Positions 21,089 through 29,499 of a stretch of DNA of 64,000 nt are shown piece after piece; the first letter of the stretch is position 1; each line of letters begins with the position of its first letter. The notes under the pieces were generated by a model, which saw only the letters and a program-made list of their open reading frames with translations, made no database searches and had not been told where the DNA came from. Source of the DNA: Rhodoferax sp. (GTDB lineage Bacteria > Pseudomonadota > Gammaproteobacteria > Burkholderiales > Burkholderiaceae_C); NCBI GenBank assembly GCA_024235935.1, contig JACKLL010000001.1, forward strand, positions 186,001 through 250,000, written 5' to 3'. Made by a program: the position numbers and the translations under genes.

Positions 21089-21801
21089 TGGACTGGGAAG
21101 TCATCTTTCGCCCGGAAAGCCTGGCCATGTATGGCGAGGGCGTTCTGACCACGCTGTGGCTGCTGGCCTCGTCGGTGACCATCGGCGCGGTGCTGGCGCT
21201 GCTGTTCGCATTGGCGCTGACCGGCCCCTGGAAATGGCTGCAGCGCATCGTCGGCGCCTATACCTTCGTGATCCGCGGCACACCGCTGCTGATCCAGATC
21301 TACATGATCTATTACGGCCTGGGCCAGCTCGAATGGATACAGGCCCGCTGGGACGACACCTGGCCCTGGACGCATTTCAAGGAGCCGGCGTTCTGCGCGC
21401 TGCTGGCCTTCAGCCTGAACACCGCCGGCTACACGGCCGAGATGCTGGCCGGCGCCATCCGCGAGACCAACGCCGGTGAGATCGAGGCGGCCCAGGCTTT
21501 CGGCATGAGCCGGGTCGGCCTGATGTGGCGCATCGTGTTGCCCAGCGCCATGCGCCGCACGCTGCCGGCCTACAGCAACGAGGTGGTGATGATGCTGCAA
21601 AGCACCAGCCTGGCCAGCGCGGTGCCGGGCCTGCTCGACATCACGGCCGCGGCCAGCCGCATCTACTCCGATTTCTACCTGCCCTTCGAGGCCTACCTGG
21701 CAGCCGCCGCGCTGTACCTGATCGGCACCTTCGCCCTGATCGGACTGTTCAAGCTCGCCGAGCGCCATTTCCTGGCGCACCTGGCACCCCGTCGCAACTG
21801 A
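21088..21801 (+). CDS. Amino acid ABC transporter permease (HisM-like)
   Basis: 237 residues, five membrane helices, EAA loop EAAQAFGMSRVGLMWRIVLPS. The ATG at 21088 shares its A with the upstream stop (TGATG); a GTG three bases earlier is an alternative. It pairs with the HisQ-like permease to form the channel. Confidence 0.9.
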   Translation: MDWEVIFRPESLAMYGEGVLTTLWLLASSVTIGAVLALLFALALTGPWKWLQRIVGAYTFVIRGTPLLIQIYMIYYGLGQLEWIQARWDDTWPWTHFKEPAFCALLAFSLNTAGYTAEMLAGAIRETNAGEIEAAQAFGMSRVGLMWRIVLPSAMRRTLPAYSNEVVMMLQSTSLASAVPGLLDITAAASRIYSDFYLPFEAYLAAAALYLIGTFALIGLFKLAERHFLAHLAPRRN

Positions 21802-21827
21802 AACCCGCGTCGACACCGCCCCCCGCC

Positions 21828-22955
21828 ATGCGCCGCATCGACCACCCCCTCGAACACCAGAGCCTGGGTCGCCAGACGCAGGTCACCAGCCTGCATTTCG
21901 GCCCCAGCGGCCAAGGCCCCAAGGCCTATGTCCAGGCCAGCCTGCACGCCGAGGAACTGCCCGGCATGCTGGCCGCCTTCCACCTGCGCGCGCTGCTGGC
22001 GGCAGCCGAGGAACAGGGCCGGTTGCGCGGCGAGGTGGTGCTGGTGCCGGTGGCCAACCCGATCGGGCTGGCGCAGCGGCTGGACCACAAGAGCATGGGC
22101 CGCTTCGAGCTGGGCAGCTCGGAGAACTTCAACCGCCACTACCCGGACCTGGCAGCCGCCATCCATGCCGGCATCAAGGACCAGCTGGGCAACGACACCA
22201 CCCGCAACACCGCCCTCGTCCGCACGGCCGTGCGCGCCTGGGTGGACCAATGGCAACCGTCCAATGCCTTGCAAAGCCTGCGCAAGATCCTGGTGGCGCT
22301 GGCCTGCGATGCCGACCTGGTGCTGGACCTGCACTGCGACTGCGAAGCCGTGCTGCACCTGTATACCGAAACCCCCTGCTGGCCCCGGCTGGAGCCGCTG
22401 AGCCGACTGCTCGGCGCACGCGCCGTGCTGCTGGCACAGGACGCCGGCGGCGTATCATTTGACGAATGCTTCTCGGGACTGTGGTGGAAGCTGGCAGCGC
22501 GGCTGAAGCAGGACGGGCTGGACCATCCGCTGGCCCAGGCCTGCGCCAGCGCCACCGTGGAGCTGCGCAGCGAAGCCGAGGTGTCGCACGACCTCGCGGC
22601 GGCCGACGCGGCAGCGATCTTCGGCTTCCTGCAGCGCGAAGGCATCATCGACGGCCCCGCGCCGGCCCTGCCGGCCGCCCTGTGCGCCGCGACCCCGCTA
22701 TCCGGCTCGCAGACCGTCAAGGCACCGGTGGCCGGTCTGCTGGTATTTGCCGCCCAAACCGGCGACCTGCTGCGCACCGGCGATACCGTGGCTGAGATCA
22801 TCGACCCGATCGCCAACACCACGATGTCGGTGCTTGCCGAGGTGGACGGCGTCATGTACGCCCGCACCGACGACCGCTACGTGCTTCCGGACGACGACAT
22901 TGCCAACATTGCGGGTAGCGTGCCGTTTCGCACCGGCAGCCTGCTGGGTGCCTGA
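21828..22955 (+). CDS. Succinylglutamate desuccinylase/aspartoacylase-family deacylase (M14-like)
   Basis: 375 residues. Zinc ligands of the AstE/ASPA family are visible: H-x-x-E in SLHAEELPGM and the later histidine in LDLHCDCEAVLHLY; a catalytic glutamate is in TVELRSEAE. The C-terminal barrel (GSQTVKAPVAGLLVFAAQTGDLL) resembles the usual beta domain. Known relatives remove acyl groups from N-acyl amino acids. Placement between the permease and ATPase genes of an amino acid importer suggests that it processes the imported, possibly acylated, amino acid in the cytoplasm. That link is inference. Confidence 0.85.
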   Translation: MRRIDHPLEHQSLGRQTQVTSLHFGPSGQGPKAYVQASLHAEELPGMLAAFHLRALLAAAEEQGRLRGEVVLVPVANPIGLAQRLDHKSMGRFELGSSENFNRHYPDLAAAIHAGIKDQLGNDTTRNTALVRTAVRAWVDQWQPSNALQSLRKILVALACDADLVLDLHCDCEAVLHLYTETPCWPRLEPLSRLLGARAVLLAQDAGGVSFDECFSGLWWKLAARLKQDGLDHPLAQACASATVELRSEAEVSHDLAAADAAAIFGFLQREGIIDGPAPALPAALCAATPLSGSQTVKAPVAGLLVFAAQTGDLLRTGDTVAEIIDPIANTTMSVLAEVDGVMYARTDDRYVLPDDDIANIAGSVPFRTGSLLGA

Positions 22956-22996
22956 GCCGGCACCACGGCGCGCCATCCGAACGAGACCATTTGCCC

Positions 22997-23773
22997 ATGA
23001 ACGACAAGACCCTGAAGCTGCAGGCCATCGACATCCACAAGAAGTTCGGTGCCAACGAGGTGCTCAAGGGCGTTTCGCTCGAAGCCCATGCCGGTGACGT
23101 GATCAGCATCATCGGCAGTTCCGGCTCGGGCAAGAGCACCTTTCTGCGCTGCATCAACCTGCTGGAGAAACCCAACCAGGGTCGCATCATCGTGGCCGGC
23201 GAGGAGCTGCGACTGGTACCGGACAAGACCGGGCAACTGCAGGCGGCAGAGGCCAGGCAGTTGCAGCGCATGCGCACCCGGCTGGCCATGGTGTTCCAGC
23301 ACTTCAATCTGTGGGCCCACCTGACGGTGCTGCAGAACATCATCGAAGCGCCGGTGCATGTCATGAAGGTGCCGCGTGACGAGGCCATCGAACGCGCCCG
23401 CAAGTACCTGGCCCTGGTCGACCTGCCGAACATGGAAGACCGCTATCCCGCCCACATGAGCGGCGGTCAGCAGCAGCGCGTGGCCATTGCCCGCTCGCTG
23501 GCGATGGAGCCCGAGGTGATGCTGTTCGACGAGCCGACCAGCGCACTCGATCCGGAGCTGGTGACCGAGGTGCTGAAGGTCATGCGCAAGCTGGCCGACG
23601 AAGGCCGGACCATGGTCGTCGTGACGCATGAGATGGGCTTTGCCCGCGACGTCGCCAACCACCTGATCTTCCTGCACCAGGGGCGCATCGAGGAGGAAGG
23701 CGTGCCGGCCGAGGTGCTGAACAAGCCGAAAAGCGAACGGCTCGGGCAGTTCCTGTCGGGCAGCCTGAAATAG
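22997..23773 (+). CDS. Amino acid ABC transporter ATPase (HisP-like)
   Basis: 258 residues. Walker A GSSGSGKST, signature MSGGQQQRVAIARS, Walker B VMLFDEPTSALDP and the switch histidine VVTHEMGFARD are intact. The insertion DKTGQLQAAEARQLQRMRTRLAMVFQHFNLW is the HisP type rather than GlnQ type, which supports a basic amino acid substrate. The ATG at 22997 is chosen over a TTG six bases earlier. Last gene of the importer operon. Confidence 0.92.
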   Translation: MNDKTLKLQAIDIHKKFGANEVLKGVSLEAHAGDVISIIGSSGSGKSTFLRCINLLEKPNQGRIIVAGEELRLVPDKTGQLQAAEARQLQRMRTRLAMVFQHFNLWAHLTVLQNIIEAPVHVMKVPRDEAIERARKYLALVDLPNMEDRYPAHMSGGQQQRVAIARSLAMEPEVMLFDEPTSALDPELVTEVLKVMRKLADEGRTMVVVTHEMGFARDVANHLIFLHQGRIEEEGVPAEVLNKPKSERLGQFLSGSLK

Positions 23774-23809
23774 ACGGCGGTCCAGACGGGTCTGCCTCCG
23801 GCTGATCGC

Positions 23810-24286
23810 ATGAACCCGCCTGTGCCTGCGGCTCCGATCGCGCTGGATGCGCTGCACCAATGGGCGCCCGTCGTCTGGTTGCGCGTCAACCCCTACGCCT
23901 ACCCGACGCTGGAAACCATCCATATCGTCGGCCTGGCCCTGGTATTTGGAACCCTGTGGATCGTCGACCTGGCCATTCTGGGCCGGCTGCGTGGGCTCGA
24001 TGTGCAGCTGCTGGCGCGCCGCGTGCTGCCCTGGACACTGGCCGGATTCCTGATGGCCGCGGCCTCCGGTCTTTCGATGTTCACAAGCAATGTGGGGGAT
24101 TTCATTGCCAACCCCGCGTTCGTGCTGAAAATGGTGCTCGTCTGTGTGGCCGCCAGCAATGCGGCCTGGCTGCATGCCCGTGGACCGATCGACGCCGCCA
24201 GCCGGCTGACCCGCTGGCAGGCCGGGGGATCGGTTCTGCTGTGGCTTGCGGTCATTGCCTGCGGTCGCTGGATCGCCTATGTATGA
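23810..24286 (+). CDS. Small integral membrane protein, DUF6644-like
   Basis: 158 residues with four hydrophobic helices (about 30-50, 65-85, 95-115 and 132-152). The opening APVVWLRVNPYAYPTLETIHIVGLALVFGTLWIVDL is characteristic of a family of unknown function that I associate with DUF6644. A conserved-looking histidine in the first helix (ETIHIVG) could bind haem or metal, which is inference. It is followed 17 bases later by a DUF6152-like exported protein and the two look like one transcription unit. Confidence 0.68.
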   Translation: MNPPVPAAPIALDALHQWAPVVWLRVNPYAYPTLETIHIVGLALVFGTLWIVDLAILGRLRGLDVQLLARRVLPWTLAGFLMAAASGLSMFTSNVGDFIANPAFVLKMVLVCVAASNAAWLHARGPIDAASRLTRWQAGGSVLLWLAVIACGRWIAYV

Positions 24287-24303
24287 GCTGAAAGGACACC
24301 ACC

Positions 24304-24783
24304 ATGCAACGACGCGACCTCATTCTCGGCACGACGGCCGTACTGACCGGCGGCGTACTGCCGCTGACTGCCCTGGCCCACCATGGCTGGTCAAGCTTCG
24401 ATGAATCCAGGCCGCTGTACCTCAGCGGCAAGGTGAAGGCGGTCAAGTGGCAGAACCCGCATGCCGAGATCTCCGTCGCGGTGGCGGCCGATGCTGCGCT
24501 GCCGGGCGACCTGGCCCAGCGCAGCGTGCCGGCGCAGACCGCCAACGTCGATGGCCCCAAGGTGTTGGCCGCGGCCCGGCTGCCGCAGCGCCGGGGCGAC
24601 TGGACCATCGAGTTGTCGCCGATGACCCGCATCAGCGCCTGGAAAGTGCCGCAGCCCAAGGTCGGCGACACGGTGGCGGCGGTGGCCTACACCTTCCCGG
24701 ATGAAAAGGGTGAGATGTTCGCCCGCGTCGAGTACCTGATCATCGGCCAGCAGCTGTACGGGCTGCGCTCGAACCCGGCCTGA
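24304..24783 (+). CDS. Tat-exported DUF6152-like protein
   Basis: 159 residues. The N-terminus has a twin-arginine signal (MQRRDLILGTTAVLTGG) ending at LTALAH; the mature protein begins with HHGWSSFDESRPLYLSGKV, the landmark of the DUF6152 family, and contains NPHAEI a little later. Histidines right after the cleavage site hint at metal binding. A good ribosome site (AAAGGA) precedes the ATG. Tat export suggests folding with a cofactor before export. No function is established. Confidence 0.72.
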   Translation: MQRRDLILGTTAVLTGGVLPLTALAHHGWSSFDESRPLYLSGKVKAVKWQNPHAEISVAVAADAALPGDLAQRSVPAQTANVDGPKVLAAARLPQRRGDWTIELSPMTRISAWKVPQPKVGDTVAAVAYTFPDEKGEMFARVEYLIIGQQLYGLRSNPA

Positions 24784-24840
24784 GCGGCCCAAGGCTGCGC
24801 GCCGCCATCACCAACGGCGGCGGCCACCAGCCGCCCGGGC

Positions 24841-25944
24841 TCAGATCCAGTACTTCGCGCGCACCAGCACGTCCCGCGGGCCCACCGGCGTCTGCACCAC
24901 GAGCGTCGTGCCCGGATCCCAGTACGCGGCCTCGACCATCGCGATGCCGATATTGCTCTTGAAGTCGGGCGAATAGGCGGCCGAGCCGATGTGGCCCGCC
25001 GGTTTCCCCTGGCACGTCAGCGGCCAGGTTTCCGTACATGCAGGCAGCGGATCGCCCGACATCTCCACCGGCCGTAGCTGGCGTTCGGGCACCTGCTTTT
25101 GCAACAGCGCCTCGCGCGCACGGCAGGTCGGCACGGCATCGAGCTGCACATACTTGCCCAGGTCGGCTTCGAACGGGGTGTTCTCCAGCGTCATGTCATT
25201 GCCGTAGCTCAGCAGCCCGGCCTCGATGCGCTCGATGCCGTTCGGGCAGCCGGCACGGATGTCCAGGTCCTCGCCGGCTTCCATGATGTGGTCCCACAAG
25301 GCCAGGCCGTGCTGCGCGCCGTCGACATAGATCTCGAAGCCGAGCTGGCGCGACCAGCCCGAGCGCGCGATCACCATGTCCTGCCCCTGGAAATGGATGG
25401 TCTTGTGGCGGAAGAATTTCGTCTCGCGGATCGCCTGGCCGAACAGCCGCTCGACCAGGATGTCGGCCTTGGGGCCCTGGATGGCCAGCGGCGAGATATC
25501 GGGCTCGAACACCAGCACGTCCATGCCGAAGCCACCCGCCAGACCCTTGTAGTAATACATCAGGTCGCTGTCGGCGATCGACACCCAGAACCGGTCCGCC
25601 GCCAGCTTGAGCACGATGGGGTCGTTGATCATGCCGCCGTTGACGTCGACGATGGGCACGTAGTAGCACTGGTCGGTCTTCATGCGCGTGATGTCGCGCG
25701 GGCTGGTCATCTGCAGCAGCCGCTCGGCGTCAGGGCCACGCAGTTCGATCTGGCGCTCGCAGGCCACGTCCCACAGCTGCACCGCCGTCTTGAGGTGGTG
25801 GCAGTCCTCCTCGACCGAACGGAACACCGCCGGCAGCAGCATATGGTTGTAGACGGTATAGGCCTTGACACCGGCGGCCGTGACGCGCTCGGTGAACGGG
25901 GTGCGGCGCACGCGCCGGGAACGGGCAAGAACAGGAAGTGTCAT
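24841..25944 (-). CDS. DmdA-like demethylase of the GcvT (aminomethyltransferase) fold
   Basis: 367 residues. The opening RRVRRTPFTERVTAAGVKAY followed by TVYNHMLLP, and later QLWDVACERQ, RSGWSRQLGFEIYV, RAGCPNGIERIEAGLLSYGND, match the pattern I remember from dimethylsulfoniopropionate demethylases of Ruegeria rather than true GcvT. Such enzymes move a methyl group to tetrahydrofolate. In a non-marine-looking betaproteobacterium the substrate may be another methylated sulfur or nitrogen compound. I start at 25944, since the frame up to 26052 is arginine-rich and overlaps the promoter region of the divergent importer. Confidence 0.78.
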   Translation of the reverse strand: MTLPVLARSRRVRRTPFTERVTAAGVKAYTVYNHMLLPAVFRSVEEDCHHLKTAVQLWDVACERQIELRGPDAERLLQMTSPRDITRMKTDQCYYVPIVDVNGGMINDPIVLKLAADRFWVSIADSDLMYYYKGLAGGFGMDVLVFEPDISPLAIQGPKADILVERLFGQAIRETKFFRHKTIHFQGQDMVIARSGWSRQLGFEIYVDGAQHGLALWDHIMEAGEDLDIRAGCPNGIERIEAGLLSYGNDMTLENTPFEADLGKYVQLDAVPTCRAREALLQKQVPERQLRPVEMSGDPLPACTETWPLTCQGKPAGHIGSAAYSPDFKSNIGIAMVEAAYWDPGTTLVVQTPVGPRDVLVRAKYWI

Positions 25945-26101
25945 GAAGGTCCCAGCGAGAACGAGTCCGACCAAAAGCCGGCCAGGCCGCGTGCCAGCGC
26001 AAGCGCATGTCACGGGCCGGCTGCCGGGCCTCGGCGGATTGTAGGGAGGCATTGCCGGGTGCCAGTAACAAAAGCGTCACCGCAATGTCAAATCACGCCC
26101 C

Positions 26102-26107
26102 TATACT
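26102..26107 (+). promoter_or_regulatory. Putative -10 box, possibly giving a leaderless message
   Basis: TATACT ends 6 bases before the ATG at 26114, so transcription would begin at or next to the start codon. No convincing -35 hexamer and no Shine-Dalgarno are visible. Confidence 0.35.
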
Positions 26108-26113
26108 GCCGCG

Positions 26114-27127
26114 ATGTCATCGATCCGACTTGAAAACGTCACGAAACTCTGGGGCAGCACCAAGGCACTCGACGGCATCACGCTGGACATCGAGCCCGGC
26201 AGCTTCTGCGTGCTGCTGGGTCCCTCCGGCTGCGGAAAGTCCACCACCTTGCGCATCATTGCCGGCCTGGAGGCCGCGAGCAGCGGCCGCGTGGTGGTCG
26301 AGGGGCGCGATGTCACCGATCTGCCGCCGGCGCAGCGCGGCATTGCGATGGTGTTCCAGAATTATGCGCTGTTCCCGCACCTTACCGTGGCCGACAACAT
26401 CGGCTTCGGCCTGTCGGTACGCAAGGTGCCCAAGGCCGAAGCCGCACGGCGCCTGCAGGAAACAGCCGAGCTGCTGGGCCTGGACAAGCTGCTGGCACGC
26501 AAGCCGTCGGAGCTCTCGGGTGGCCAGCAGCAGCGCGTGGCGCTGGGGCGTGCGCTGGTGGCGCAATCGAAGATCTGCCTGATGGACGAGCCGCTGTCCA
26601 ACCTGGACGCACAGCTGCGCCAGGAGATGCGCCACGAGTTGCGTGAGCTCCAGTTGCGCCTGGGACTGACCGTGGTCTACGTGACGCACGACCAGGCCGA
26701 GGCCATGAGCATGGCCGACCAGGTGGTGCTGCTGAACAAGGGCCGCATCGAGCAGTCAGCCGCACCGCGGCACATGTATTCACGGCCGGCGACCACTTTT
26801 GCGGCGCGCTTCATCGGCACTCCGGCGATGAATCTGCTGCGGCTGGACCAGGGCTGCATTGCCGGCAGCACCGTACGTGTGGACGGCGCCGGTGCCATGC
26901 TTGGCGTGCGGCCAGAGTCCATCACGCTGGGCGGCACGGTGCCGGCACAGGTGCGCAGCCTGGAATACCTGGGTTCGGATCTGGTGCTGCGCTGCAGCGT
27001 CGGTGACGAGCTGGTCACGGTGCGGGCCGACGGCCGCAGCGAGCTGACGACCGGCGCCCAGGTGATGCTGCAGTGGAGCCCACATGAACAGCACTTTTTC
27101 GACCAGCACGGCACCCGCAGTGCCTGA
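26114..27127 (+). CDS. ABC importer ATPase, MalK/UgpC type
   Basis: 337 residues. Walker A GPSGCGKST, signature LSGGQQQRVALGRA, Walker B ICLMDEPLSNLD and H-loop YVTHDQAEAMSMAD are intact; residues from about 235 form the TOBE/OB domain (LGVRPESITLGG). No ribosome site precedes the ATG, but a TATACT lies 6 bases before it, so the message may be leaderless. The gene order ATPase, binding protein, permease, permease points to a CUT1-type sugar or glycerophosphodiester importer. Confidence 0.9.
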   Translation: MSSIRLENVTKLWGSTKALDGITLDIEPGSFCVLLGPSGCGKSTTLRIIAGLEAASSGRVVVEGRDVTDLPPAQRGIAMVFQNYALFPHLTVADNIGFGLSVRKVPKAEAARRLQETAELLGLDKLLARKPSELSGGQQQRVALGRALVAQSKICLMDEPLSNLDAQLRQEMRHELRELQLRLGLTVVYVTHDQAEAMSMADQVVLLNKGRIEQSAAPRHMYSRPATTFAARFIGTPAMNLLRLDQGCIAGSTVRVDGAGAMLGVRPESITLGGTVPAQVRSLEYLGSDLVLRCSVGDELVTVRADGRSELTTGAQVMLQWSPHEQHFFDQHGTRSA

Positions 27128-27179
27128 ACCTTCCCCGGCAGACGGTCTGCCAACAACCACAACCTCCAGGAGTAAAGCC

Positions 27180-28472
27180 ATGCAACGCAAGTCCTTCAAC
27201 CGGCTGCTCGCAGCCACCGCCATCGCCGCAGCCGCCCTGCCCTTCGGCGCACAGGCCCAGGCGCAGACCGAGATATCGTTCTTCTACCCCGTAGCCGTCG
27301 GTGGCGCTATCGCGACCTACATCGACAACCTGGCAGCCGACTTCACCAAGGAGAACCCGACGATCAAGGTCACGCCGATCTACGCCGGCAGCTACCAGGA
27401 CACCATCGTCAAGGCACTGACGGCGCACAAGGCCGGTTCGCCGCCGGTGACCTCGGTGCTGCTGTCGACCGACATGTTCACGCTGATCGACGAAGACGCC
27501 ATCATCCCGATCGACAGCTTCGTCAAGACCGCCGACGACAAGGCATGGATGGGCAGCTTCTACAAGGCCTTCATGCTCAACAGCCAGACCGGCGGCAAGA
27601 CCTGGGGCATTCCGTTCCAGCGTTCGACCATCGTGATGTACTACAACAAGGAGTCTTTCAAGGCCGCGGGCCTGGACCCGAACAAGCCGCCGACGACCTG
27701 GGCCGAAATGGCCGACTACGCCAAGAAGCTGACCGTCAAGGACAGTTCGGGCAAGGTCAGCCAGTACGGCATCCAGATCCCATCGAGCGGCTTCCCGTAC
27801 TGGTTGTTCCAGGCACTGGCGATCCAGAACGACGTGGTGATGGCCAACGACGCCGGCAATGCCGTCAGGTTTGACGATCCGAAGGTGATCGAGGCGCTGC
27901 AGTACTGGGTCGACTTGGCCAAGAGCGGCGTGCACCCGGCAGGCATCGTGGAATGGGGCACGACACCCAAGGACTTCTTCGAGAAGAAGGTCGCCATGAT
28001 GTGGACCACCACCGGCAACCTCACCAATGTACGCAAGAACGCCAAGTTCGACTTCGGCGTGGCCATGCTGCCCGCCAGCAAGCGCAAGGGCTCGCCCACC
28101 GGCGGCGGCAACTTCTACATCTTCAAGAAGTCAACCCCGGCCCAGCAGGAAGCCGCGTTCAAGTTCATCAAGTGGGTGACGCAACCCGAGCGCGCCGCAC
28201 GCTGGAGCATCGAGACCGGCTACGTGGCCACGTCCAGCGCCGCTTATGAGACCGAGCCGCTGCGCAAATACGGTGCCGAATTTCCGCCGGCACTGGTGGC
28301 GCGTGACCAGTTGCCGTTCGCACTGTCCGAGTTCTCGACGCACGACAACCAGCGCGTGACCAAGGCGCTGAACGACGGCCTGCAGGCTGCGCTGACCGGC
28401 ACCAAGAGCCCGACCGCAGCGATGCAGGACGCGCAAAAGGAGGCCGACCGCATCCTGCGCAGCTACAAGTAA
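27180..28472 (+). CDS. Extracellular solute-binding protein, UgpB/MalE type
   Basis: 430 residues with a Sec signal peptide (cleavage probably after AQA near residue 28). The mature part is a cluster-D binder: TEISFFYPVAVGG at the start, LIDEDAIIPIDSF and TWGIPFQRSTIVMYYNKESF in the middle. This pattern resembles UgpB (glycerol-3-phosphate/glycerophosphocholine) more than MalE. The start at 27180 has AGGAG 7 bases upstream. It overlaps no neighbour and lies 52 bases after the ATPase gene. Confidence 0.88.
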   Translation: MQRKSFNRLLAATAIAAAALPFGAQAQAQTEISFFYPVAVGGAIATYIDNLAADFTKENPTIKVTPIYAGSYQDTIVKALTAHKAGSPPVTSVLLSTDMFTLIDEDAIIPIDSFVKTADDKAWMGSFYKAFMLNSQTGGKTWGIPFQRSTIVMYYNKESFKAAGLDPNKPPTTWAEMADYAKKLTVKDSSGKVSQYGIQIPSSGFPYWLFQALAIQNDVVMANDAGNAVRFDDPKVIEALQYWVDLAKSGVHPAGIVEWGTTPKDFFEKKVAMMWTTTGNLTNVRKNAKFDFGVAMLPASKRKGSPTGGGNFYIFKKSTPAQQEAAFKFIKWVTQPERAARWSIETGYVATSSAAYETEPLRKYGAEFPPALVARDQLPFALSEFSTHDNQRVTKALNDGLQAALTGTKSPTAAMQDAQKEADRILRSYK

Positions 28473-28568
28473 GCAGTCCTGCGGCGACCCGCCCTGACCG
28501 GCGCCGGCGCGCAGTGGCGCGCCGGTGCCTTTTGCCTTTCATCCCAGAACCCAGGCCCCAACCCCGCT

Positions 28569-29453
28569 GTGTCCGCTCCTTCTTCCGGCATGAAGTCCAT
28601 TCATGCGTACCTGTTGCTGCTGCCAGCCTTTGTACTGCTGGTGGCCTTCACGCACTACCCGGCCGTCGCCACGCTGATCGACAGCCTGTTTTCCACGCCC
28701 AAAGGATCACGACCGCCGGTCTGGGTCGGCCTGGAGAACTACGCGCTGATGGTCGACGACCCGGTGTTCTGGAAGGCGGCCACCAACAACCTGTGGTTCG
28801 CGCTGGCCACCATTCCGATGTCGATCGGCCTGGCGCTGGTGATGGCACTGTGGGTCAACGAACGCATGAGCGGGCGCGGCTTCCTGCGCATGGCCTACTT
28901 CACGCCCACCATCCTGCCGATGATTGCGGTGGCCAATATCTGGCTGTTCTTCTATACACCGTCGTATGGTCTGCTGGAGCAGATCACCGGCTTCTTCGGC
29001 CTGCCCTCGCACAACTGGCTCGGCGACCAACGTACCGCGCTGGGGGCCATCACCGTGGTGGCGATCTGGAAGGAAGCCGGCTTCTTCATGATCTTCTATC
29101 TGGCCGCGCTGCAAGGGCTCAACCCCAGCCTGCGCGAGGCCGCGGCCATCGAAGGCGCGTCGCGCTGGTACTTCTTTCGCCGCGTGCAGTGGCCGCTGCT
29201 GATGCCCACGACGCTGTTCGTGATGGTCAACGCCGTCATCAACGCGGTGCGCATGGTCGACCACGTCATCGTGCTCACACGCGGCGGGCCGGACAACGCC
29301 TCGACGCTGCTGCTGTACTACCTGTACGAGGTCGGCTTCAAGTTCTGGGACACGTCGTACGCTGCCGCACTGACGGTGGTGCTGCTGGCGGTGCTGGCCA
29401 GCGTGGCGCTGTTCCAGTTCTTCGTGCTGGACCGCAAGGTGCACTACAAATGA
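28569..29453 (+). CDS. ABC sugar-type permease, UgpA-like
   Basis: 294 residues from a GTG; an ATG at 28590 would remove seven residues. Six membrane helices and the EAA loop EAAAIEGASRWYFFRRVQWPLLMP are present. It forms the channel with the following permease. Confidence 0.88.
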   Translation: MSAPSSGMKSIHAYLLLLPAFVLLVAFTHYPAVATLIDSLFSTPKGSRPPVWVGLENYALMVDDPVFWKAATNNLWFALATIPMSIGLALVMALWVNERMSGRGFLRMAYFTPTILPMIAVANIWLFFYTPSYGLLEQITGFFGLPSHNWLGDQRTALGAITVVAIWKEAGFFMIFYLAALQGLNPSLREAAAIEGASRWYFFRRVQWPLLMPTTLFVMVNAVINAVRMVDHVIVLTRGGPDNASTLLLYYLYEVGFKFWDTSYAAALTVVLLAVLASVALFQFFVLDRKVHYK

Positions 29454-29499
29454 ACTGCTGCCGCACCACCCTCCCGATGCCGTGCGCGGAGCGCTGCCG

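Noticed and set aside
21525..21827. Upstream extension of the deacylase frame into the HisM-like gene
   Set aside because: The extension overlaps the well-supported permease; the ATG at 21828 fits the family start.
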